A stretch of 64,000 nt of DNA from an uncultured Prevotellaceae bacterium (GTDB lineage Bacteria > Bacteroidota > Bacteroidia > Bacteroidales > Bacteroidaceae). The notes beneath the pieces are model-generated. The model made no database searches. It was not told the origin of the DNA and worked only from the letters and a program-made list of their open reading frames with translations. Made by a program: the position numbers and the translations under genes. The stretch spans positions 1 through 64,000 of the forward strand of contig CACWSX010000007.1 in assembly GCA_902763615.1 (NCBI GenBank), read 5' to 3'. Shown here in pieces: positions 8,473 through 16,390 of this stretch. How positions within the stretch are numbered: position 1 is the first letter of the stretch; every line of letters begins with the position of its first letter.

Positions 8473-8778
8473 TTATTTAAATTCGAAGAGACTTGTGAAT
8501 CCGGTAATCGTAAACACGTCCTTCAGTTCAGCGCTCATCCCCATGATACTAACTTTGCTTCCCTTCGGCTTAGCAGCTTTCAAAACACCAAGGAAGAGGC
8601 GCAGACCACTCGAAGAGATAAATTCAAGCTTCGAGCAATCGAAAACAATGTTCTTACCTTCACAATCATAAAGAGGTTGCAACTCCTTTTCTGTCACCGC
8701 AGCGGCTGCAGTATCCAGACGTCCTTCCAATACGGCAACTAAGTTGCCGTCCTGCTGTTGAATTGTAGTTTTCATCAT
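8473..8778 (-). CDS. STAS-domain anti-sigma factor antagonist
   Basis: This 101-residue single STAS domain (SpoIIAA/RsbV type) contains the diagnostic stretch FDCSKLEFISSSGLRLFL, whose second or third Ser in ISSSGLR is the usual phosphorylation site for a partner-switching kinase. It is soluble and cytoplasmic. An RsbW-like kinase, its natural partner class, is encoded 4 kb away at 12729-13142 and also on the minus strand; pairing of the two is inference. It has its own -7 box (8809-8816) and shares the intergenic region with the divergent ABC transporter. Confidence 0.88.
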   Translation of the reverse strand: MMKTTIQQQDGNLVAVLEGRLDTAAAAVTEKELQPLYDCEGKNIVFDCSKLEFISSSGLRLFLGVLKAAKPKGSKVSIMGMSAELKDVFTITGFTSLFEFK

Positions 8779-8808
8779 TTTTTTATAAGCTTTTCTTCAA
8801 TTTTTCTG

Positions 8809-8816
8809 CAAAGTTA
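8809..8816 (-). promoter_or_regulatory. -7 box for the STAS gene
   Basis: TAACTTTG on the minus strand, followed by GCAGAAAAA; 31 bp before the ATG at 8778. No -33 element at the usual spacing. Confidence 0.5.
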
Positions 8817-8901
8817 GGAAAAATACGTCATGTTTACCTATACTTCAAAAACAATTATTGTTTTTTAACTTACATTTAAGAACTACTTTCGATTTATTTC
8901 G

Positions 8902-8909
8902 TATCTTTG
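8902..8909 (+). promoter_or_regulatory. -7 box for the ABCG-like transporter
   Basis: TATCTTTG followed by CAACC, 18 bp before the ATG at 8928. The short leader supports that start. No clear -33 element. Confidence 0.55.
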
Positions 8910-8927
8910 CAACCAATTTAAACAAAG

Positions 8928-11825
8928 ATGACAGACATCATACTTTCCAGTTTCCTTAGCTTATTCGCTTTGTTTGGCAAGGAGGAAAAGGTCGATGAAA
9001 CTCGGGCAAGGCATTTGCTCGAGGATTATCTGCGTCATCATTTCGGAATCCGGAAAATCAACACCTATCTAGGCCTTTATTCCGACATGCGGGGTGTCTA
9101 CGAGATGCGTGACGATCTGGACACAGAGTCCATCGTAGCTTCTATTTGCGACAATCTGCATGGTAAGATCCGCGCTACGGAAGAAGCGATGCTGCTGTTG
9201 CGTATCATGGAGTTCTGTGGTATCAAGGACACCAAGATCCATCCTATCTTCCGCACCATGGCCGAAAAGTTCAATGTGCCAGAGCAGTTGTTCAACGACT
9301 TCATCGACTTTGTCAGCAACAAACCCTCTGAACATGTATTGCTGCTTCAGCCCGAAGGTTTCGACGGACAGCTTAAGACCCTGTTTCTCCCCACAACAGG
9401 CACGTTGATCTTCACCTACATTGGCGACGATAAGGTATTGCTCAACGATGTTCCCGTTCTCTCTGGTGCCTATCAGGTATGGCTTCAGAGCAGCGTACTG
9501 AAGGGTAAGAACGGCTATCCCGTCTATTACTCCACCATTCTTGCCGAATATAACAAGAAGAACGGCAAGAGCGAGGACAATAGTCAGCAGGTGGCATTCT
9601 GCGGCAGGGACATCAATTTCCGTTTCCCCAACAGCGACAATGGTATGCACAACCTGAACTTCACCCTGCACAGCGGCGAGTTGCTGGCCATTATGGGCGG
9701 TTCAGGCACAGGTAAGACCACCCTGCTCTCTATCCTCAACGGCAGTCTGATTCCTCAGGAAGGACACATCACCATCAACGGCCACGATATCTCTGAGCAG
9801 AAGGCCAAGGATCTGATTGGTTTCGTGCCTCAGGACGACTTGTTGATAGAGGAACTGACCGTGTATCAGAACCTCTACTATACAGCAAAGTTGTGCTTCG
9901 CCAGTCTATCTGAGGAGGAGATCGATCGTCGTGTCATGAAGATTCTCAAGGATCTCGGCCTTGATGCCACCAAGGATCTCAAGGTGGGTTCGGCCATCAA
10001 CAAATACATCTCCGGAGGTCAGCGCAAAAGACTAAACATCGCCCTGGAGCTGATCCGCGAACCAGCCGTACTGTTCCTCGACGAGCCCACGTCAGGCCTG
10101 TCATCGGCAGATACGGAGAAGGTCATCAACCTATTGAAGGAGCAGACCTACAAGGGCAAACTGGTAGTGGTGAATATCCATCAGCCATCCAGCGATGTCT
10201 ACAAGCTCTTCGACCGTTTGTGGCTGTTGGACAAAGGCGGCTATCCTGTCTACGACGGCAATCCCATCGATGCCATCACTTATTTCAAGAGCGCAGCCAA
10301 CTATGCCGATGCAGAGACGAGCGCCTGTCCAACGTGTGGCAATGTAAATCCGGAGATCGTACTCAACATCATCGACGAAAAGGCCATCAACAATACAGGT
10401 GAGACATCTGATAACCGTAAGATGACGCCTCAGGAGTGGCATGAACTCTATCTGAAGCATCAGCCGGCGTTTGCACAGCCAGATGTCAATGATGTGCCGG
10501 CCTCCGACCTGAAGAAACCAGGCAAACTCAGTCAGTTTGCGATCTTCCTGCGTCGTAACTTCAAGACGAAGATTACCAACATCCAATATCTCTGTATCGC
10601 ACTTCTCGAGGCACCCATCCTCGCCGTGATCTGTGCCCTGCTCACCCGTTACGCACCACCCGAGGGTTATACCGTCATGGACAACAAGAACCTGGTGAGC
10701 TATTTCTTCATGGCAGTCATTGTTGCTACCTTTATTGGCATGAGCGGCAGTGCGGAGGAAATCATCAAGGACCGTGCCCTACTGAAGCGCGAAAAGTTCC
10801 TGCAGCTATCCTATGGCAGTTATATTTGGTCGAAGATTATCTTCATGGCAGGTGTGTCGCTGATACAGACCTTCTTGTTCATCCTGATAGGCAACTCCAT
10901 CATGGGAGTGGGACTATTTGGCGTCTGGTGGCTCATTCTCTTTGCCACCGCCTTCCTTGCCAACCTCACAGGTCTGCTTCTGTCACAATGTCTCAGTTCA
11001 ATCGTATCCATATATATCAGCATCCCTATCCTGCTGATTCCACAGATCCTGCTCTGCGGACTGGTCGTTAGCTTCTCAGACCTGACACCTAAAAGCACCA
11101 CGGGCAATGTGCCGCTGATTGGCGACCTGATTCCCTCTCGCTGGAGCTACGAGGCTCTGGCTGTGACGTCGTTCACAGACAATACGTATGAGAAGCCTTT
11201 CTTCGCCCTCGACAAGGCACGTCAGGAGAACCAATTCTACAACCTTGGCTTCCTCTACGAACTGCAATCGCAACTCCAAACAATGAACGACGAGAAGGAA
11301 CGCGGCAAGGAGGTCAATCCGATGCACCTCAACGTCATCAACACCAATCTGCCTGTGCTCACTGAGTTCTGTGGCATGGAGCCTTATGTTGGCGACAGTT
11401 CCTACCAGTCGTTATACAACTATATGAAGGAGGCAGAGAAAATACTGGCCAAACGAGGCAACGACTATACGATGAAGAAAGATGGCATGATTGCCGCCAT
11501 CATTAAGGAGCAAGGCAAGGATGCCTTCTTGGACGTGAAGAGAAACAACTTCAATATCAAGTTGGAGGAGTTCGTGACAGGTGCAGACCAACTACGGATG
11601 GTAGACATCGTCGACGACTATCTGGTCCCCCGCAGCGGTATCATTTATCTGACGCCACACAACAAATTAGGACGTGCTCCGTTTTATAGTAGTGAGAAGA
11701 TACTTGGCAGTTGGCATGTCAAGACCCTATGGTTCAATCTAGGTGTCATACTCCTGATGAGTGTGATTGCCATTATCTTGCTGCTGACAGACTGTCCTGG
11801 GAAATATATGAGAAAAGAACAATGA
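8928..11825 (+). CDS. ABCG-like half transporter with N-terminal TerB-like region
   Basis: The protein has 965 residues. Residues 1-130 form an acidic helical domain resembling TerB-type regions. The nucleotide-binding domain follows: Walker A (GGSGTGKTT, about 257-265), signature SGGQRKR (about 360) and Walker B with VLFLDEPTSGLSS (about 382-394). A linker carries a CPTCG motif near residue 466 that might bind metal. The membrane domain (about 560-720) has five helices, then an unusually long extracytoplasmic segment (about 730-930) and a last helix (about 940-958). The ATPase-before-membrane order is the ABCG/White layout. The next gene is a lipoprotein 45 bp downstream, probably co-transcribed. 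The substrate is unknown. Confidence 0.85.
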   Translation: MTDIILSSFLSLFALFGKEEKVDETRARHLLEDYLRHHFGIRKINTYLGLYSDMRGVYEMRDDLDTESIVASICDNLHGKIRATEEAMLLLRIMEFCGIKDTKIHPIFRTMAEKFNVPEQLFNDFIDFVSNKPSEHVLLLQPEGFDGQLKTLFLPTTGTLIFTYIGDDKVLLNDVPVLSGAYQVWLQSSVLKGKNGYPVYYSTILAEYNKKNGKSEDNSQQVAFCGRDINFRFPNSDNGMHNLNFTLHSGELLAIMGGSGTGKTTLLSILNGSLIPQEGHITINGHDISEQKAKDLIGFVPQDDLLIEELTVYQNLYYTAKLCFASLSEEEIDRRVMKILKDLGLDATKDLKVGSAINKYISGGQRKRLNIALELIREPAVLFLDEPTSGLSSADTEKVINLLKEQTYKGKLVVVNIHQPSSDVYKLFDRLWLLDKGGYPVYDGNPIDAITYFKSAANYADAETSACPTCGNVNPEIVLNIIDEKAINNTGETSDNRKMTPQEWHELYLKHQPAFAQPDVNDVPASDLKKPGKLSQFAIFLRRNFKTKITNIQYLCIALLEAPILAVICALLTRYAPPEGYTVMDNKNLVSYFFMAVIVATFIGMSGSAEEIIKDRALLKREKFLQLSYGSYIWSKIIFMAGVSLIQTFLFILIGNSIMGVGLFGVWWLILFATAFLANLTGLLLSQCLSSIVSIYISIPILLIPQILLCGLVVSFSDLTPKSTTGNVPLIGDLIPSRWSYEALAVTSFTDNTYEKPFFALDKARQENQFYNLGFLYELQSQLQTMNDEKERGKEVNPMHLNVINTNLPVLTEFCGMEPYVGDSSYQSLYNYMKEAEKILAKRGNDYTMKKDGMIAAIIKEQGKDAFLDVKRNNFNIKLEEFVTGADQLRMVDIVDDYLVPRSGIIYLTPHNKLGRAPFYSSEKILGSWHVKTLWFNLGVILLMSVIAIILLLTDCPGKYMRKEQ

Positions 11826-11870
11826 TCATTATACAATTTTATTAATAACAAACAAAACAAAAAAAACAAA

Positions 11871-12674
11871 ATGAAGAAAATTACATTTTTCGCTGTAGTA
11901 ATTGCAGCAATGGCTTTCACCGCTTGTGGAGGGAACAAGAGTGCACAACCCGCAGAAGAGACCGATTCTATCAAGGTTTTTGAGCAGGAGCAAGTTGAGG
12001 CAAAGATCAAGATGGAGCTCGACAGCCTCGCTGCTGAAGTAGGCAGACTGAAGAACCTCCCCATCGTTCAGTCTGGCGAGAATGGTGTTCAGCTGACCGC
12101 TGAGGAAAAGAAGGTTAAGCCCGACTATCTGTTGACTCCCTCTGTTTCTGAGGATGCCACCACCCTGGCTGAGAAGTATCGTATCCTGAGCGCTCTGAGT
12201 GTTGACAAGAGCATCGCAAAACTGTATGAGATGCCCACAGAGGACTATGAGGCTGCCATCACCAAGCTGGCTGCTGACATCAACGATCCTTCGTTCAAGG
12301 TTCTTGACGACACATCTACCATATATGAGACTGGTCAGAAACTTTACGATGCTATGAACGAGAACGGCCGTATCAACTACTTCTGGCAGATCGTGGCTTC
12401 TTCTCTCGTTGAGGAGATTTACGTCATTTCTCAGAACACAGACAAGTTCATCACCGCTTTCGACGATGATTCTGCTGCCAACGTTACCTTCCGTATCGTT
12501 CTGCTGTCTGACGCCGTATCTCGTCTGGCCAACTACGATCCCGAGTTCGAGCCTGTTGCCAACGCTGTTGAGGCACTGTCTCCACTGAATGCAATTTCTG
12601 TAGACCAGCTGAAGGCTCAATTGGAAGAGGCTAAGGAGAAAATATCCGAGGCTCGTGCTGAACTGCTGAAGTAA
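11871..12674 (+). CDS. Lipoprotein of unknown function
   Basis: The 267-residue product begins with a lipoprotein signal peptide with lipobox FTAC (Cys19) followed by GG, so it is exported and lipidated. The mature part is almost wholly helical, acidic and rich in Ala, Glu, Asp and Lys, with a terminal coiled coil (KAQLEEAKEKISEARAELL). I recognise no family. It follows the ABCG-like transporter by 45 bp without a separate promoter and is closed by a strong terminator, so it probably serves as the transporter's envelope partner. Codon choice is strongly biased (GCT, GAG, CTG), suggesting high expression. Confidence 0.75.
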   Translation: MKKITFFAVVIAAMAFTACGGNKSAQPAEETDSIKVFEQEQVEAKIKMELDSLAAEVGRLKNLPIVQSGENGVQLTAEEKKVKPDYLLTPSVSEDATTLAEKYRILSALSVDKSIAKLYEMPTEDYEAAITKLAADINDPSFKVLDDTSTIYETGQKLYDAMNENGRINYFWQIVASSLVEEIYVISQNTDKFITAFDDDSAANVTFRIVLLSDAVSRLANYDPEFEPVANAVEALSPLNAISVDQLKAQLEEAKEKISEARAELLK

Positions 12675-12693
12675 TTCAGATTATTCAAGACAT

Positions 12694-12725
12694 AAAAAAT
12701 CCCTCACTCGGTGAGGGATTTTTTT
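12694..12725. terminator. Bidirectional terminator
   Basis: AAAAAAT CCCTCAC, loop TCG, GTGAGGG ATTTTTT: a perfect 7-bp GC-rich stem flanked by A-tract and T-tract. It serves both the plus-strand lipoprotein and the converging minus-strand RsbW-like gene. Confidence 0.9.
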
Positions 12726-12728
12726 ATA

Positions 12729-13142
12729 TTATTGCAGATTCTTGCGAAGTGTTAGGACGTTCTGCCCATCCACATATTTATATTCTACAATATCCATGAA
12801 ATGCTTCACAAGAAAGATGCCAAGGCCACCGATCTGGCGCTCCTCCGCTGAAAGGGTAGTATCTGCATCCTCCACTTCCGTAGGATTGAAAGGGGTGCCG
12901 TCGTCGCTGATTACAAACTCCACATAACCTTCACGCACTCCAGCCTCGATGCGCACTTCACCCTTGACACCAGAGGGATAGGCATAGTTCATCACATTGA
13001 CCACAGCCTCCTCAATGGCAAGATTCATCTTCATGGTCGTACCCATATCGAAACCTGCGACCTCGCAAATATCTTCAACGAAGGCGGCCAAGCGGGGCAC
13101 CTCCTGCACATCATTAGGCAATGTGAGATTCTTTGTATCCAT
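12729..13142 (-). CDS. RsbW-like anti-sigma factor / serine kinase (HATPase_c_2)
   Basis: The product has 137 residues, all a GHKL ATPase domain: N-box (NLAIEEAVVNVMNYAY), G1 box (DDGTPFNP) and G2 box (GGLGIFLVKH). This is the RsbW/SpoIIAB family, which binds a sigma factor or effector and phosphorylates a STAS antagonist. The ATG at 13142 (MDTKN) is preferred to an upstream TTG at 13157, because the -7 box is at 13177-13184. The likely partner is the STAS protein at 8473-8778; no sigma factor gene is adjacent. The stop is just beyond a shared terminator. Confidence 0.87.
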   Translation of the reverse strand: MDTKNLTLPNDVQEVPRLAAFVEDICEVAGFDMGTTMKMNLAIEEAVVNVMNYAYPSGVKGEVRIEAGVREGYVEFVISDDGTPFNPTEVEDADTTLSAEERQIGGLGIFLVKHFMDIVEYKYVDGQNVLTLRKNLQ

Positions 13143-13176
13143 CTTCTTTACAAGCAATCATCATCTGATTCCGCTG

Positions 13177-13207
13177 CAAAGATACAAAAAAGAATAGAAC
13201 CGCCCAA
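13177..13207 (-). promoter_or_regulatory. Promoter of the RsbW-like gene
   Basis: Minus strand: TTG (13207-13205), 20-bp spacer, TATCTTTG (13184-13177). The initially transcribed region GCAGCGGAATCA recurs at the GH3 promoter near 45520. Confidence 0.55.
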
Positions 13208-13223
13208 GAATTTTTGCATTTTG

Positions 13224-13255
13224 TTTGGAAGTTCTATTCTTTTTTCATATATTTG
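13224..13255 (+). promoter_or_regulatory. Promoter of the DUF4492-cydAB operon
   Basis: TTTG (13224-13227), 20-bp spacer, TATATTTG (13248-13255), 24 bp before the DUF4492 ATG. Confidence 0.7.
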
Positions 13256-13279
13256 CAAAATCAAAGATGACTACAGCCT

Positions 13280-13501
13280 ATGCGAAAGGACAACTTTCTT
13301 TATCGAATTTACGACCTCTACGCCGATGGTTTCAGGCACATGTGCCTGGGCAAGACACTATGGGCCATCATCCTTATCAAACTGTTCATCATCTTTGTGA
13401 TCCTGAAAATCTTTTTCTTCCCCAATTTCCTGAAACAGCATGCCGAAGGCAATGAATCGTCATTCGTAGCCAGCGAACTCGTCGAGCGTGCCTCTCCCTA
13501 A
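13280..13501 (+). CDS. DUF4492 small membrane protein of the cydAB operon
   Basis: A 73-residue protein with a basic N-terminus (MRKDNFLYRIYDLYADGFRH), one membrane helix (about 25-47, TLWAIILIKLFIIFVILKIFFF) and a short hydrophilic tail. This matches DUF4492, which in Bacteroidetes is typically found directly before cydA. Family knowledge gives no defined function; by position and size it may act as a small accessory subunit of cytochrome bd, as CydX does in enterobacteria (inference). It is the first gene after the promoter, 50 bp before cydA. Confidence 0.85.
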   Translation: MRKDNFLYRIYDLYADGFRHMCLGKTLWAIILIKLFIIFVILKIFFFPNFLKQHAEGNESSFVASELVERASP

Positions 13502-13551
13502 AATCAGATGATCACTATTACTCAGATTACTCAAATTAAAACAAATAATTT

Positions 13552-15201
13552 ATGCTACAACATCTCTTTCTAAACATTGATGCCGGCACCATTGATTGGT
13601 CACGAGCGCAATTTGCCCTCACGGCAATCTACCACTGGCTTTTCGTGCCTCTGACCCTCGGACTGGCAGTCATCATGGGTTTTGCCGAAACCAAGTACTA
13701 TCGCACTAAAGATGAATTCTGGAAGACCACAGCAAAGTTCTGGCAGAAGCTCTTTGGTATCAATTTCGCAATGGGGGTCGCTACGGGTATCATTCTCGAA
13801 TTCGAGTTTGGCACTAACTGGAGTAACTATTCCTGGTTCGTGGGCGATATCTTTGGTGCTCCACTGGCCGTCGAGGGCATCGTCGCCTTTTTCATGGAGT
13901 CGACCTTCGTTGCCGTCATGTTTTTCGGCTGGAAGAAAGTTTCACCAGGTTTCCACCTCGCTTCTACTTGGCTTACAGGCTTAGGTGCCACTATATCTGC
14001 CTGGTGGATTCTCGTAGCTAATGCATGGATGCAGTATCCCGTAGGTTGCGAGTTCAACCCCGATACCATGCGCAACGAGATGGTATCCTTTGCTGAGGTG
14101 GCCCTTTCGCCCTTTGCCATTGATAAGTTCTGTCACACTGTCATTTCCTCGTGGATCATCGGCGCCATCTTCTGCGTAGCTGTCTGTTGTTGGTATCTCA
14201 TGAAAAACCGCGATACGAAACTCGCCACAGAGAGCATGAAGATTGGGGTGTGGGTAGGCCTCGTTGCTGCCCTGCTCGCTGGCGCCACAGGTCATAAGTC
14301 AGCCCAAAGCGTAGGCAAGGTACAGCCCATGAAACTTGCTGCCATGGAGGCACTTTACAATGGCGGAACAGACGTTGGCCTCACAGCCATCGCATGGGTG
14401 AATCCCTTCTGCCAGCCTGACTACGCCAACGAGGAGTCTGCCCCGCTGAAGCTGGAGATGCCCTACGCCCTCTCGTTCATGGCCACCAACGACATTCATG
14501 GCTACGTGCCTGGCATCAACGACATCCTCAATGGCTACACCAAGCCCGACGGCACTAAGGAACCTTCCGTCGATGAGAAGATCGCACGCGGCAAAAAAGC
14601 CATCGAAGCCCTGGCTGCCTATCGACAGGCGAAATACAATTCCAGCGACGACGGTTCGACTGCCGCTTACCAACTGGGGATATTGAAGGAAAATATGAAG
14701 TACTTCGGCTATGGCTATATCAAGGACAAGAACGATATCGTGCCCTATATTCCTATCAACTTCTGGGCCTTCCGAATAATGGTGGGCTTGGGCTGCGTGT
14801 TCATTCTCTATTTCCTCGTATTGCTGCTGCTCATCTACGACATACCATTCCTGTCGGTCTTCACTCGTCGTTTGCTGGCCTCCATCGGGCTATTGCCTGA
14901 GACCTTGGCCGATGCGCCAAAACGACTCACAGGTCTGCCTTCATGGCATTACTGGATTGCCATCGCCCTCGTACCTTTGGCTTACATCGCCTCTGAGTGC
15001 GGCTGGCTCGTGGCCGAGTTCGGACGACAGCCGTGGACCATTCAAGATATGCTGCCTACATGGGCTGCCGTCTCTGACCTCAATGCTGGCAGTGTCGCCC
15101 TCACGTTCATCCTCTTCCTCATCCTTTTTACCACAATGCTCGCCGTTGAGATCAACATCCTGTTAAAACAGATTGCAAAAGGACCCGATATCTCAGAATA
15201 A
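13552..15201 (+). CDS. cydA: Cytochrome bd ubiquinol oxidase subunit I
   Basis: This 549-residue inner-membrane protein opens with the conserved SRAQFALTAIYHWLFVPLTLGL, which includes a heme-ligand histidine, and later has the invariant GRQPW motif. It carries the quinol oxidation site and hemes b558, b595 and d, and with CydB reduces oxygen to water at high affinity. A hydrophilic section between residues 290 and 390, with little similarity to the E. coli Q-loop, is typical of Bacteroidetes CydA. For an otherwise anaerobic gut organism this implies nanaerobic respiration or oxygen detoxification. It lies between the DUF4492 gene and cydB. Confidence 0.95.
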   Translation: MLQHLFLNIDAGTIDWSRAQFALTAIYHWLFVPLTLGLAVIMGFAETKYYRTKDEFWKTTAKFWQKLFGINFAMGVATGIILEFEFGTNWSNYSWFVGDIFGAPLAVEGIVAFFMESTFVAVMFFGWKKVSPGFHLASTWLTGLGATISAWWILVANAWMQYPVGCEFNPDTMRNEMVSFAEVALSPFAIDKFCHTVISSWIIGAIFCVAVCCWYLMKNRDTKLATESMKIGVWVGLVAALLAGATGHKSAQSVGKVQPMKLAAMEALYNGGTDVGLTAIAWVNPFCQPDYANEESAPLKLEMPYALSFMATNDIHGYVPGINDILNGYTKPDGTKEPSVDEKIARGKKAIEALAAYRQAKYNSSDDGSTAAYQLGILKENMKYFGYGYIKDKNDIVPYIPINFWAFRIMVGLGCVFILYFLVLLLLIYDIPFLSVFTRRLLASIGLLPETLADAPKRLTGLPSWHYWIAIALVPLAYIASECGWLVAEFGRQPWTIQDMLPTWAAVSDLNAGSVALTFILFLILFTTMLAVEINILLKQIAKGPDISE

Positions 15202-15231
15202 CATGTTATTATGTCTAAAAAATAAGATCTT

Positions 15232-16380
15232 ATGTCATACGAATTTTTACAGCATTACTGGTGTTTCGTAGTATCACTATTAGGTGCGATATTAGTTTTT
15301 CTGTTGTTTGTGCAGGGTGCCAACTCCGTGGCCAGCAGTCTGGGTTGGACAGAAGAGGGTAAACGGCTTGTCTACAACTCCACAGGCCGTAAGTGGGAAT
15401 TCACCTTTACCACACTCGTTACCTTCGGAGGCGCCTTCTTTGCCTCCTTCCCCCTCTTCTATTCTACTAGCTTTGGCGGCGCCTACTGGTTGTGGATGCT
15501 CATCCTCTTCACCTTCGTACTCCAGGCCGTCAGCTATGAGTTTCAGAACAAGATTGGAAATTTCCTCGGTCCCAAGACTTTTCAATTCTTCCTGACGTTG
15601 AACGGCATTGTAGGTCCGTTGCTTCTAGGAGGGGCTGTCGCCACCTTCTTCGAGGGTTCAAACTTCATCATCGAGAAAAATAATCTTGTCGACATACAAG
15701 CTCTCACACCCATCATCTCCCGTTGGGCCAATGCCTCTCATGGCCTCGATGCCCTACTCAATCCCTGGGTACTCGTCTTCGGCTTCGCCGTTGTCTTCCT
15801 AGCACGTGTACTAGGCATTCTCTACGTTATGAACAATATCAACGACGAGGATATCCGCTCTCGCGGCAGTGTTCGCTTGATTGGCGCTGCCGTGCCCTTC
15901 GTGATCCTCTTCGTAGCCTATCTCGTTCACCTGCTACTGAAAGAGGGTTTTGCCTACGATCCAGCTACAGGCATCATCTTTATGGAGCCTTTCAAGTATC
16001 TGAACAACTTCATCTCAATGTGGTATCTCCTTATTATATTATTAATAGGTGTAGTGCTCGTACTCTTCGGCATCGGCAAGACCATCGTTTCGAAGGATTA
16101 CATAGGTGGTATATGGCCGGCGGGTATCGGCACTGTGCTCACCGTACTCGCCCTGCTACTCTGCTCCGCATGGAACAATACGGCCTACTATCCCTCAACT
16201 GCTGACCTCCAGTCTTCGTTGACGCTCCAAAACTCCTGCTCCAGCGAGTTCACCCTCACTACAATGTTCTATGTCTCGCTACTTGTACCCTTCGTACTAG
16301 CCTACATCGTCTATGCTTGGCACGCCATCGATGCCAAGAAACTGGATAAGGACGATATCAAGAACGATCACGCCTATTAA
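15232..16380 (+). CDS. cydB: Cytochrome bd ubiquinol oxidase subunit II
   Basis: The protein has 382 residues with eight or nine predicted membrane helices and the subunit II landmarks WCFVVSLLGAILVFLLFVQG at the N-terminus and a conserved GGAxxxxFEGSNF region. It stabilises the hemes and completes the oxidase with CydA, whose gene ends 30 bp upstream. The tail (DAKKLDKDDIKNDHAY) is charged and cytoplasmic. The stop is only 10 bp from the stop of the converging CotH gene, with no obvious terminator between. Confidence 0.95.
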   Translation: MSYEFLQHYWCFVVSLLGAILVFLLFVQGANSVASSLGWTEEGKRLVYNSTGRKWEFTFTTLVTFGGAFFASFPLFYSTSFGGAYWLWMLILFTFVLQAVSYEFQNKIGNFLGPKTFQFFLTLNGIVGPLLLGGAVATFFEGSNFIIEKNNLVDIQALTPIISRWANASHGLDALLNPWVLVFGFAVVFLARVLGILYVMNNINDEDIRSRGSVRLIGAAVPFVILFVAYLVHLLLKEGFAYDPATGIIFMEPFKYLNNFISMWYLLIILLIGVVLVLFGIGKTIVSKDYIGGIWPAGIGTVLTVLALLLCSAWNNTAYYPSTADLQSSLTLQNSCSSEFTLTTMFYVSLLVPFVLAYIVYAWHAIDAKKLDKDDIKNDHAY

Positions 16381-16390
16381 AGTCACATAA

